Of a stretch of 47,653 bases of DNA, positions 1-8,817 are shown piece by piece. Source of the DNA: an uncultured Chlorobiaceae bacterium (GTDB taxonomy: Bacteria > Bacteroidota > Chlorobiia > Chlorobiales > Chlorobiaceae). The position numbers were made by a program, and so were the translations under genes. The stretch covers positions 1 to 47,653 of the forward strand of contig CAIJWE010000006.1 of assembly GCA_903824295.1 (NCBI GenBank), written 5' to 3'. Each line of letters begins with the position of its first letter. The first letter of the stretch is position 1. The notes under the pieces are model-generated. The model was not told the origin of the DNA. It did no database searches and was given only the letters and a program-made list of their open reading frames with translations.

Positions 1-110
1 GAGGGTACCCTGTAACACCTTTTCTCCGTCATAAATGCCTATAATGAGGTGTTATTACGCTTTTGATCAAGGATGGCCTAAGATTTTTAAATATTTTCGA
101 TCTTCAAAAA

Positions 111-3100
111 TCAATATAACGTATTATTATATAATATCATAACGACTTTTCGTTCAAACACTATGTAGCCATCATTGTGCCCCACCAGCCCGCCGACGTC
201 ATCATCTCCTGTTACATTGCCCTTAGAGTGACTGTTGCTGATGGTGCCATAATCGTTGTGCCCTACCAGACCGCCGACGTCATCACCTGACCTACCATCT
301 ACTTCGCCTTCAGCATAGCTGCTGGTGATGCTGCCGTATTTGTTTTGCCCCACCAGACCGCCGACATAGTCACTTCCTGTCACCTTGCCCTTGGCGTAGC
401 AGTTCAAAATGGAAAAAGTGTCTCCGTCGGATCTATTGTATCCCACCAAGCCACCGACATGGTCTCCCCCATCTACGCCGCCTGTAGCGTAACTGTTGGT
501 GATGTTGCCTTCGTCATTGTACCCCACGAGACCGCCGATGGAGCCGACCGTCCCTTTTACGATGCCCGTAGCATGACTGCTGGTGATATTGCCGCCGTCA
601 TTGTGCCCCACGAGACCGCCGACAGAGCCACTTCCAGTGACGCTACCCTCGGCATAACTGTTATCCTCGATTGAGCCGCTTGCACCGTTGTACCCAACCA
701 GACCACCGACAGAGTCATTCCCTTCTACGCTGCCTGTGGTCGCATAGCTGTTGCAGATGGTGCCGTTGTCATTGTACCCCACCAGACCCCCGACGTTGTT
801 TCCTTTTCCTGTAACGCTGCCCGTAGCATGGCTGTTAGTGATTGAACTGGTGCTGCCATTGTGCCCTGCAAGGCCGCCGATATATGAACCACCTGTCACC
901 GTGACTGTCGAGTGGCTGTTGGTGACCGTGCCGTAATTATCTCCCACCAGACCGCCAGCATCTTTTGCGCTACTGCTCCCTGTCACACTGCCCGTTGTAG
1001 AGGAGTTGAGGATGGTGCCTCCAGCAAGAGTGTCGTTTACATTATTGAGACCCACCAGACCACCGACGCAATAGTCACCGGTGACCGCGAGATCGGTGAC
1101 CGTGAGGTTTTTGATAGTACTGCCTGCCCCCAGAGAACCAATCATGCCGAGAGTATCGTTCATCGGCTGATTGACCAATAAGTTGGTGAATGCAAATCCA
1201 GCTCCATCTAATTCAGCGGCATTGAAGAGAGGTATCCAGAACCCTGTGTTTGTTTCGCCGATTTTTAAGTCGATATTGGCCGTTAACCTGAACTTGTTTG
1301 CATTTGTATCATTGACGAAACCGAGGATGTTCTGTATGTTTCCTTTGGTTACAAAATCAGTGGTACTGATGCTGGTGATCTGGTAATAGCCATCTGAATC
1401 TGCTGTGAAATATTTCGCAACATCGAGGGTCTTGGCAGTCTTGCCATTAGCAGCGCTCAGCCAGTCAGTAAAGAGCGTACTATTAATCCCGTAAGGGGTA
1501 ACTGCGGCAGTAACCGTACCATTATTTCCATTACCAACATTTATTGTGGTAACCCCCATGTCATAGAAGCTGTTGGTGATGAATGCGTAATTTCTTCCCA
1601 GCAGATCACCGACATTTCCCACCAGACCGCCGACATCGTCTCCAGTTCCTGTAACGTTGCTCGTCGCGTACGAGTCGGTGATGGTGCCGCCGAAATTGTA
1701 CCCCACCAGACCGCCGACATAGTCACTCCCCTTTACATTGCCCGTAGCATAGCTGTTGGTAATGCGGCCACCGTTATTGTACCCCACCAGACCGCCAATG
1801 CTTTCTCCGTCATCATCATTTTCGCATGTAGCATCTACGGTGCCTGTAGCGTGTGAGTCGCTGATGTTGCCACCGTCATTGTACCCCACCAAACCACCGG
1901 CATAGTCTCCAATATCACCACTCATAGTTATGGCACCCGTTTCAGCATAACTTTTGGTGATGGTGCCATTATTGTACCCAACCAGACCGCCGACATGGCC
2001 ACTATCATATCCACTTACGCTTACACTTCCTTTTGCATAGCTGCTGGTGATGGTCCCATTGCCATTGCGCCCCACCAGACCGCCGATGTTGTCACCATAA
2101 TCACCAGTTGATGTCACGCTGCCCGTAGCGTAACTGTTGGTGATGGTGCCACCGTTATTGTACCCCACCAGAGCGCCGACGTTGTCTTCGCCCACTACAA
2201 TTGCATTAACAAGTCCGATATTGCGGATTGTTCCTGAGTTATATCCAAATAAACCGATGTTATTATCGTATTCTTTTGAGATATTCAGCTTCGTTATAGT
2301 GTGGCCAAGGCCATCGAAAGTACCCTGGAAGCTAATCGGGTTGAACGGACTATTATTGTTATCAAGGTTGCTGCCGAGGGCGTTGTAACCGGCTGAATTA
2401 AGGACTTGCAAACCCTGTATATCGTTGATGATGGTGTAGCTATGACCGTTGATGGTCAACGAGCTTTCGTCCGAAAAATCGACCCGACCCTTGAAGGTGC
2501 CATCAGCATTAAACCCGACCTTCACCGTTCCACCGGGAACAGCCAAATCTGCACCGTTGGCTGTGGCAGTATTCATTTCTAATGATGCTGATCCGGAAGC
2601 AGTCATCACGGCATTGATGTTGATGTCGCGGGCGGCTGTAAGGGTTAGGCAGTTCAAACTCCATGATACAGCATCATTGACATTGATATCGCCAAATCCT
2701 CCTGGTGTTCCCGCGCTCGACTCAATCGTGAGATCTCCAGTTGCCAGAGACTGCTGCACCGTACTGACTGTCATATTGGGACTTGTGCCTCCGATAGTAA
2801 AATCCGTCGGATCAATCAGCCATGTCCCGCTTTTTTCCTGCGTCGCCAGTGTGGTGACCACCGTTCCGTCGCTGATGTTGACGCGACCGCCGGAGGTTTC
2901 GATGAAGCCGCCATTGCCGCCGTCGGGGGCGCTGGCATCGAGTCTACCGCTGACGAGCCCCTGACCATTCTCCATGTCGGAGAGCAGCAGAATGCGTCCC
3001 GCCTTGTTCTGGAGGGTATGGGCCTCAATAACGCCGCTGTTGGTTGCCGTGGCTATTCTTAAAGCGTCGGCTGCTCTCGCGGTCATTACTACCACGCCGC

Positions 3101-3875
3101 CATCAGCCTTGATGAGTCCCCTGTTTTCGACCAGGGCATCAACGGCACCCTGATCAACCGTATAATTGATGAGGCCGTCACCCGTGAAATCAAGCGTAAC
3201 CAGATTGCCGGCCGCAAGAAGTGAACTGCCGCGGTTGGCGGTAATGCTCCCTTCGTTGGTCACTTTTGGGGCCATGAGGGCAACCACGCCACCGTCCAGC
3301 GCCTTGATGGCTCCCTGGTTGAGGATTGCGCCAGCACTGTTGTTGCCGCTTAAGGTGTACTTGCCTGCAAAAAAGTCGCTGTCGGCCATGTTGAGCGATG
3401 AGGCCACCAGACCGCCAACATTGACCGTGGCGTTTTTGCCAAAAATGATACCGGAGGAGTTGAGCAGAAAAACCTGACCGTTTGAGGTGAGTGACCCCAA
3501 AATCTGGCTCGGGTTTCGGTCGGCAATGCGGTTCAGGGCTACGGCGGCAATTCCCGGCTGGTTAAAGCGGACTGCGGCATTTTCGCCAATGTTGAAGGTC
3601 GCCCAGTTGGCTATCAGTTGCTGGGTTGTCTGGTTAATCGTCATCTGTGTGCCGCTGGAGGTGATAGTGCCACTGCCTGCGGCGATCTGCCCTCCTGTGG
3701 GCAGTGTACTTGAGTCAATGCCATAAGCCACTCCTCCCGAGGAGAAGAGTGCGGTCAGAACGGCAATACTGAGGAGCGGAGAGGAGGGGACTTTACCGTT
3801 TCCCTTTACTTTTTCGGAGACGACAATCCACTTCTCCTTTGTTTTTGACCATATAAGGTTAAATATCTTGTTCAT
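111..3875 (-). CDS. TpsA exoprotein: filamentous haemagglutinin-type protein with GLUG repeats
   Basis: This is a 1254-residue secreted protein of a two-partner secretion system. Residues 1-28 (start MNKIFNLIWS, then WIVVSEKVKGNGK) match the extended signal peptide region typical of large autotransporters and TpsA proteins, followed by a hydrophobic signal core. Residues about 55-185 form the TPS/haemagg_act domain, with NRIADRNPSQILGSL and NGQVFLLNSSGIIFG. From about residue 560 the protein consists of two runs of GLUG motifs (GGLVGYNNGG-like), roughly 7 then 11 copies, separated by a spacer of about 170 residues. The transporter gene lies immediately upstream and the two are probably co-transcribed. 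The substrate or adhesion target is unknown. The protein stops inside the last GLUG unit with an AT-rich, unrelated tail, so the C-terminus may be truncated. Confidence 0.9.
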   Translation of the reverse strand: MNKIFNLIWSKTKEKWIVVSEKVKGNGKVPSSPLLSIAVLTALFSSGGVAYGIDSSTLPTGGQIAAGSGTITSSGTQMTINQTTQQLIANWATFNIGENAAVRFNQPGIAAVALNRIADRNPSQILGSLTSNGQVFLLNSSGIIFGKNATVNVGGLVASSLNMADSDFFAGKYTLSGNNSAGAILNQGAIKALDGGVVALMAPKVTNEGSITANRGSSLLAAGNLVTLDFTGDGLINYTVDQGAVDALVENRGLIKADGGVVVMTARAADALRIATATNSGVIEAHTLQNKAGRILLLSDMENGQGLVSGRLDASAPDGGNGGFIETSGGRVNISDGTVVTTLATQEKSGTWLIDPTDFTIGGTSPNMTVSTVQQSLATGDLTIESSAGTPGGFGDINVNDAVSWSLNCLTLTAARDININAVMTASGSASLEMNTATANGADLAVPGGTVKVGFNADGTFKGRVDFSDESSLTINGHSYTIINDIQGLQVLNSAGYNALGSNLDNNNSPFNPISFQGTFDGLGHTITKLNISKEYDNNIGLFGYNSGTIRNIGLVNAIVVGEDNVGALVGYNNGGTITNSYATGSVTSTGDYGDNIGGLVGRNGNGTITSSYAKGSVSVSGYDSGHVGGLVGYNNGTITKSYAETGAITMSGDIGDYAGGLVGYNDGGNISDSHATGTVDATCENDDDGESIGGLVGYNNGGRITNSYATGNVKGSDYVGGLVGYNFGGTITDSYATSNVTGTGDDVGGLVGNVGDLLGRNYAFITNSFYDMGVTTINVGNGNNGTVTAAVTPYGINSTLFTDWLSAANGKTAKTLDVAKYFTADSDGYYQITSISTTDFVTKGNIQNILGFVNDTNANKFRLTANIDLKIGETNTGFWIPLFNAAELDGAGFAFTNLLVNQPMNDTLGMIGSLGAGSTIKNLTVTDLAVTGDYCVGGLVGLNNVNDTLAGGTILNSSTTGSVTGSSSAKDAGGLVGDNYGTVTNSHSTVTVTGGSYIGGLAGHNGSTSSITNSHATGSVTGKGNNVGGLVGYNDNGTICNSYATTGSVEGNDSVGGLVGYNGASGSIEDNSYAEGSVTGSGSVGGLVGHNDGGNITSSHATGIVKGTVGSIGGLVGYNDEGNITNSYATGGVDGGDHVGGLVGYNRSDGDTFSILNCYAKGKVTGSDYVGGLVGQNKYGSITSSYAEGEVDGRSGDDVGGLVGHNDYGTISNSHSKGNVTGDDDVGGLVGHNDGYIVFERKVVMILYNNTLY
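150..2210 (-). repeat. GLUG repeat-coding tract of tpsA
   Basis: About 18 degenerate copies of a unit encoding G-G-L-V-G-x-N-x-G-x-I-x-N-S-Y-A-x-G-x-V, spaced roughly 63-90 bp apart. They fall in two blocks, about 1590-2210 and 150-1060, with non-repeat coding sequence between them. The repeats are protein-level GLUG motifs (known from IgA peptidases and adhesins). Their DNA similarity could allow copy-number change by slippage or recombination. Confidence 0.85.
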
Positions 3876-3926
3876 TGCGCAACTGTTGAGTTCGTTGTGA
3901 AAAAAGTTCAGTTCAGCAAGCGGGCA

Positions 3927-5663
3927 TCAGAAAGAGTAGATGCTCTGCAGCCAGAAACGATTCTTGTCGTTCAATCCGTCTGAGTTTTTGTTGGCACTGT
4001 CCCGTCCGGCGTTATCGCCGATAACATGCGCCCAGGTTGCGCGCAGGGAGAACCTCCCGGAGTACGTATAGTTGAGACCAGCACCGGCGCCAAGCAGCCA
4101 GTAGTCGTTGCGGTTTGTGGCGGTTGAGAGATCACCAGTGTAACGCTCGTTATTGACGGTGATGTGACCGGCATCGTAAAAGCTGATGAGCTGAAGGGTT
4201 CCCAGTTTTGCCTCAAGGGGAAGGGCGTAACGGAGTTCAGCGCTTACAAGCAGCCCCTGGTCGCCGGAAGCTTCGCCAATGGGGTAGGCACGCAGGCCGT
4301 TGGGACCGCCAAGTGAAAACTTTTCACTCGAATCGAGGTTGCCAGTGGCTAATTGAGCACTGCCGGAGAGGTTGAGGTTAACCTTCTGTGAGAGGCGTTG
4401 CAGACGGGCAAGGCCGAAGTTGAAGCGGGTGTAGCCACCTTCGGTACCATTGGTTACAGCATCTGCAGCCGTGATAGCACTCGATTCGTGCATTGATCCT
4501 GTGGTGATGCTTGCACTGTAACTGATATATCCGCCGCCGTAGAGTTGGTCGTAGCGGTCGCCGTTAACGGTAAAGGTGGCGTTGTTGATCGTTTTGTCGT
4601 GTATGTTCACATCAGCTTGGCTGTCGATGAGTCCGCGGTAGCCGTACGAGGCGCTGGTGGTAACGTTGGCATTGCGGGAGCGGAGTACCGGGTAACTGAG
4701 GCCGGCATCAATGCTGTTGCTGTCGCCCTTGTAGTGTAGAGTGGCGAGGTCGCCACCGAGCTCGTAGCGCATGCCGGTGTAGGCGAGGTTTGCGCGGAGG
4801 CCGTTGAAGGCAATCGGGAAGCTGTAGCCGACGCGTCCCTGTGCCAGACCTGAGGCCTCGGTCAACAGGAGGGTCAACTGGTCACCGTGATGCAGGGGAT
4901 CATTGACGGAAACCATGGCACTGGCTCGCCATGTGCCGACGTAGCGGTTCCCCTGATTGTCGCCATAGAGCATTCCTGAAAAGAGCTTTCCTTCGGTAAC
5001 GGCAACATCAACTCCGCTGGTGCCTGGCTCCGTACCGGCCACAAGGGAGGCTTTGGCCGATATACCGGGCAGATCGTTTATCAGCAGCACCGCGCGCTCC
5101 AACTCATTCTCTTTAATCGGTTTGCCAGCGTGCAGGGGCGACTGGGCAATACGGTGCAAAAAAATGGGGCTGATTCGAGCGCTTTTGTTGCGCTTGATGG
5201 TAAGATTGCCGTCACTTTTTGTCTGTGAAATGGCAATTTTGATGATACCAGAGGTGATATCCTGCTGCGGCAGGTAGGCTCTTGCCTGCAAATACCACTT
5301 TGTTTTGATGAGTGCAGTAACCTTGTCGGTCAGGACATTGAGCTCCCCGAAGGTGAGGCTTTTGCCAATGAATCCGGCAACAGCTCCCTGAAGCTCAGCT
5401 TCGGTTGCCAGCCCTTCATAACCGCTGAAGGTGAAAGCCGTCACCGCAACCTGAACGGTGCTCCCTGCCTGTGAAACCGGTTCTTTTGCGCTTTCAGGAA
5501 TGGGTAACTGCCGTTGCAACTGTTTTTGCGACTGCTGCTGGTCGCGCATGATGCTGCCCGTATCAGGTGTTGCGGCTGAAAGCTGCGCAGCGGGATGCGA
5601 GAACGAGAGAATGAGCAGAAGTCTCGTCAGGGACATTGCTTTGGATGTAATGGAGTTTCGCAC
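3927..5663 (-). CDS. TpsB outer-membrane transporter (ShlB/FhaC family)
   Basis: This 578-residue protein is the outer-membrane pore that exports the adjacent TpsA. It has an N-terminal signal peptide (hydrophobic LTRLLLILSF region, residues 13-22), a Gln-rich linker, then a POTRA-type domain (about residues 70-150, FTFSGYEGLATEAELQGAV) and a second region (about 155-225). The ShlB-type 16-strand barrel follows. The conserved barrel loop motif is seen as GGPNGLRAYPIGEASGDQG near residue 455 (the VRGY/F-like L6 signature, here LRAYP). The chain ends in Phe (QSIYSF), as expected for a BamA-inserted barrel. Length and order match two-partner transporters. The gene lies 51 bp upstream of tpsA on the same strand, and family knowledge makes it the cognate exporter. 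Confidence 0.93.
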   Translation of the reverse strand: MRNSITSKAMSLTRLLLILSFSHPAAQLSAATPDTGSIMRDQQQSQKQLQRQLPIPESAKEPVSQAGSTVQVAVTAFTFSGYEGLATEAELQGAVAGFIGKSLTFGELNVLTDKVTALIKTKWYLQARAYLPQQDITSGIIKIAISQTKSDGNLTIKRNKSARISPIFLHRIAQSPLHAGKPIKENELERAVLLINDLPGISAKASLVAGTEPGTSGVDVAVTEGKLFSGMLYGDNQGNRYVGTWRASAMVSVNDPLHHGDQLTLLLTEASGLAQGRVGYSFPIAFNGLRANLAYTGMRYELGGDLATLHYKGDSNSIDAGLSYPVLRSRNANVTTSASYGYRGLIDSQADVNIHDKTINNATFTVNGDRYDQLYGGGYISYSASITTGSMHESSAITAADAVTNGTEGGYTRFNFGLARLQRLSQKVNLNLSGSAQLATGNLDSSEKFSLGGPNGLRAYPIGEASGDQGLLVSAELRYALPLEAKLGTLQLISFYDAGHITVNNERYTGDLSTATNRNDYWLLGAGAGLNYTYSGRFSLRATWAHVIGDNAGRDSANKNSDGLNDKNRFWLQSIYSF

Positions 5664-5850
5664 AGGAAAAGGAGTTTATCAACGTTGGAGAAATCGACAA
5701 GCTTTTCGTGGCCTTTCAGTTCCAGGCTTGAATACACTTGAAATCACGCTGGCATACCCCGTATCACACTCTTTACAGGAACGCTACTTTGGTGGTACAA
5801 CGCAATTTTAATATTGCTGCAATTTACTTGGGGGATGGGTGATAAAACGA

Positions 5851-5890
5851 GTCGTAAAATGTCGTAAAACATCACAATATATCACATTAT
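5851..5890. promoter_or_regulatory. Tandem decamer direct repeats upstream of tpsB, candidate OmpR-type binding sites
   Basis: Four consecutive 10-mers are visible: GTCGTAAAAT (5851-5860), GTCGTAAAAC (5861-5870), ATCACAATAT (5871-5880) and ATCACATTAT (5881-5890). They form two pairs of near-identical direct repeats at exact helical-turn spacing. They lie in the 291-bp gap between the regulator gene and tpsB, about 190 bp upstream of the tpsB start. OmpR/PhoB-family regulators bind direct half-sites spaced by about one helical turn, and one is encoded next door. The assignment to that regulator is an inference. Confidence 0.45.
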
Positions 5891-5954
5891 GATAATCTTG
5901 CGACGTATAAACAGTGTAATGCTTTTTCGGGTGGAGAGATGGAAATCTTGCAGC

Positions 5955-6725
5955 TCAGACGTGGATAAGGTCAGCGGATAAACAGTACCCAATGCCATGT
6001 GATGTTTTGACGGGAAATTCATAGCCGGCCGCTTCGATCTTTTTGCGCAGACGGTGAACCATCGATTCAAGTGCGTGGCTTGCCTGTTCTGTTGAGGGAT
6101 AGTCGAGGATTTTCATGATATCCCGGCGGGCTATAATGGTGTTGCTTCGGAAACTGAGAGAGTCAATAAACTCAAACTCTTTAGAGGTCAGTGTAAAGGT
6201 CTCTCCCTTGGGAGTGGTCAGAGTCCATCCGTTGCGTTCAAGTTTCCACGGCGCCAAATCCTGAGCTTGCAGATGCTCGTTTCTCTCTGGAAACTGATCA
6301 AAAATGGGCGGAGCTGCTTCAAAACGCGCAAAAAGATTGGCAATGGTAGCCGAGAGTTCGCGGCAATCGACCGGCTTGACCAGATAGAAATCAGCCCCGT
6401 ATTTCAACCCTTCAAGTTTGTCATCAAGTGTTGAGCGTGCCGTCAGTATGATTATCCACATATCGGTATTCTTTCGTAAATATTCGGCAAGCACCAGACC
6501 GCTCTGGTCAGGCAGCCCTATGTCGAGTATGGCCAGCATGTATGCTTGCCGGGAGAGATGATAATAAAACTCTCGGGCAGAGGCAGCGGCTGTCACCTCA
6601 TAACCGGCGAGCGTCAGGTACTTCACCATGTTTTCGAGCAGATCATGGTCATCTTCGACGATGATTATTCGTTTTGTGGTTTTTCTGGTGGAGAGTGTTG
6701 CTGGTGGAGAGTGTTGCTGTGTCAT
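5955..6725 (-). CDS. OmpR-family response regulator
   Basis: A 256-residue regulator with an N-terminal receiver domain (about residues 18-135) and a C-terminal winged-helix DNA-binding domain (about 155-250). The receiver keeps the acidic pocket (EDD at 24-26), the phospho-acceptor Asp68 (AILDIGLPD), the switch Thr in ILTAR and Lys117 (LVKPVD). The DNA-binding half has LTSKEFEFIDSL and the terminal GIGYCL hairpin, although the recognition-helix region is more divergent than in PhoB. It starts 4 bp after the sensor kinase stop, so it is its co-transcribed partner. Its position upstream of tpsBA and the direct repeats at 5851-5890 suggest it may control that secretion pair. This is not PhoB, whose own gene lies further along. 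Confidence 0.9.
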   Translation of the reverse strand: MTQQHSPPATLSTRKTTKRIIIVEDDHDLLENMVKYLTLAGYEVTAAASAREFYYHLSRQAYMLAILDIGLPDQSGLVLAEYLRKNTDMWIIILTARSTLDDKLEGLKYGADFYLVKPVDCRELSATIANLFARFEAAPPIFDQFPERNEHLQAQDLAPWKLERNGWTLTTPKGETFTLTSKEFEFIDSLSFRSNTIIARRDIMKILDYPSTEQASHALESMVHRLRKKIEAAGYEFPVKTSHGIGYCLSADLIHV

Positions 6726-6729
6726 GGTT

Positions 6730-8703
6730 TTATTTCTTTAGAGAATCTGCAAGGGGAAGACGAACCGTTACCATGACGTATTCGCCGCTTTTTTCAAAAG
6801 CGACAGCGCCATTATGCCGTTTGATGATTTCCCGTACAAGCCATAGACCGAGACCGGATCCATTGGTATTATTGCTGTTGCTGCCGCGCTGGTATTTATT
6901 GAACAGGAGTTCTGTCTTATTAGTCAAGACGCTACTGCTCTCATTTTGTATCCTGATAACTGCCTCATTTCCCTCTCCGTAGCAATCAATGTCAATCGGT
7001 GAATCTGGAGGAGAGTATTTCTGTGCGTTATCGAGCAGGTTAAACAAAGTAGTTGCAAGATAGTGTTTTTCAGCATTGATTGCATGCTCAGTGAGCGATA
7101 TGGCAAAGCGAAAGGTACGTTTTGGCCATAGCGCACGAACCTCCTCGACCTCTGAAGCCATGAATGGCGCTAAAAGAGTACGCACGGCGCCCTCCCTTTC
7201 CTCGGAATCAGAGAGTCGGCTTTTTGCAAGCGAAACATCCATCACCTCCACCAGACGATGAATGGCTAGTTTCATTTTATCAAGCTCACTACTGTTTTCG
7301 GGGTATTGGTCGCTCATTTGAAGATTCATAATATCAAGGGAGCTTCGGATAATGGCGAGTGGAGTTCGATATTCGTGAGATACCATCGTCAAAAATCGCT
7401 GCTGTCGTTCCGTTGCCGCCCGTTCCGTTGCAAGTTCCACACTCTTAAGCTCAGACTCCCTGAGTGCAGCCATTGCCCGTTTTTCAGATTTCCGAAGATT
7501 CTCTGCGAGAGCGACGGTCATAAGTACAATATTGAGAAGAGAGGCATATTTGATATTGTTGATGTTCCACCATTCAAGGGGAACCAGGCCGAGGAGTTGC
7601 AAAAAATGAATAAAATAACCAAGATTGCTGATGCCGAATGCCATAAAGAAAAGCATGCCTCCAGGTTTATTGTTTTTTACGGCTTTATAACTGAGCCAAG
7701 TGATCATAAAAAACAGAAAAAGCATTGACACAGAGGTGACAGGGGCTATCTCAATATAAAACCCAAGTGGATCAGCAAGTATGGTGAGAGCGCCAATAAC
7801 CACCATGAACTTCAGGTATCGGCGGGTAAAGGGTGTAAGCTCTGAGGCAAAAAGGCTGATTAAAAACAGTGAAACGAGAAGTATTGCTCCACCTTTTCCA
7901 ATATCAGCAAGATAGTCGGAGATGAGATGGGCAAAGTCAGGCAGGATCAGACTGAGAATGCCGCTTATGGAGAAATAATTGATGGAGACTGCCAGAGCGT
8001 AGAGGGCGAAGTAGAGAAAAAGTTTGTCATTAATGCGCAGGAAATAGATAAAGTTCAGCAGTGAAAAGAGGATGATAATGGCCAGATAGCCTCCTTGAAT
8101 CAGAATGTCTGTATTTATTTCCCGGTACATATCCGTCGGGGTATGAACCGATGCGTTAAAATTCAGGGAACTGATAGCCTGAATTCGGACGTAAATGGTG
8201 ACCGGCGTTTTGAGGGGCAGTGACAAGGGAGCAAGAAAGTCGGTGCCCGGCAGAGGACGATCAGCAACGGGAATGTGGTCACCGAGTTTTATCTGGCGAT
8301 AGGAAGAGGCTTTGGATGGGTCGCGGTCTGACTGAACAAAAACGGTGACATGATCGAGATAGGGCGGGTAAAGCCGTAACCATGCCTCTGCGGGAAATCG
8401 GGAGGTGCGAGCGATGCTAAAACGGAGCCAGACAGCCTTGTGGCTGTAGCCATCATTGAGTTTGTCTTTGAGGCGTCTGAAGCCGATTGCATTTTTTGGG
8501 TCAAGAATGTCGGCAAGCGTCAGTTTTCCAGTCAGGTCGTCGTAGTGGTCAAAGTGTCCGGCAAGTTCAAGAGAGGGTTCACGATCCAGAATGACTACGG
8601 CCTGGGCTGCATGAGCCCTGGAACTGAAAAGCATAACCATAGCGAGCAGCAGCACAAGTGCTGCAACGGGCGTGAACAATTTTCTGGATATTGTTGAATA
8701 CAT
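6730..8703 (-). CDS. 7TMR-DISM sensor histidine kinase
   Basis: A 657-residue membrane kinase. Residues 1-33 form a signal peptide ending near SRAHA. Residues about 35-185 are the periplasmic 7TMR-DISM extracellular domain (KAVWLRFSI, WLRLYPPYLDHV), a carbohydrate-like ligand fold. Residues about 200-395 contain seven membrane helices (7TMR-DISM_7TM). A short coiled linker leads to HisKA with the phosphorylated His in MVSHEYRTPLAIIRSSL, then HATPase_c with the N box (LFNLLDNAQKYSPP) and G box (GSGLGLWLVREII). The ligand is unknown; such receptors are often linked to carbohydrate or surface sensing. It is followed at once by its response regulator and then by the two-partner secretion genes, so it may sense a surface or envelope cue that controls adhesin export. 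Confidence 0.92.
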   Translation of the reverse strand: MYSTISRKLFTPVAALVLLLAMVMLFSSRAHAAQAVVILDREPSLELAGHFDHYDDLTGKLTLADILDPKNAIGFRRLKDKLNDGYSHKAVWLRFSIARTSRFPAEAWLRLYPPYLDHVTVFVQSDRDPSKASSYRQIKLGDHIPVADRPLPGTDFLAPLSLPLKTPVTIYVRIQAISSLNFNASVHTPTDMYREINTDILIQGGYLAIIILFSLLNFIYFLRINDKLFLYFALYALAVSINYFSISGILSLILPDFAHLISDYLADIGKGGAILLVSLFLISLFASELTPFTRRYLKFMVVIGALTILADPLGFYIEIAPVTSVSMLFLFFMITWLSYKAVKNNKPGGMLFFMAFGISNLGYFIHFLQLLGLVPLEWWNINNIKYASLLNIVLMTVALAENLRKSEKRAMAALRESELKSVELATERAATERQQRFLTMVSHEYRTPLAIIRSSLDIMNLQMSDQYPENSSELDKMKLAIHRLVEVMDVSLAKSRLSDSEEREGAVRTLLAPFMASEVEEVRALWPKRTFRFAISLTEHAINAEKHYLATTLFNLLDNAQKYSPPDSPIDIDCYGEGNEAVIRIQNESSSVLTNKTELLFNKYQRGSNSNNTNGSGLGLWLVREIIKRHNGAVAFEKSGEYVMVTVRLPLADSLKK

Positions 8704-8817
8704 GAGCGTTGCAAAATTCAGGCTTCACACTCTCTTTTGAACGCGAAAAGGGCTTTTTTTGAAAAGTGGAGGTACACCCATAATCTATCAAAAAACGTCA
8801 AATAAAATTATTGCAGC

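Noticed and set aside
13-54. TAACACCT/AGGTGTTA inverted repeat downstream of tpsA
   Set aside because: Eight base pairs with a long loop and no T tract in the right direction; not enough for a terminator call.
2449-2964. 171-codon plus-strand ORF inside tpsA
   Set aside because: It lies wholly opposite the well-supported TpsA frame, shows no domain or start signal, and reads as low-complexity shadow.
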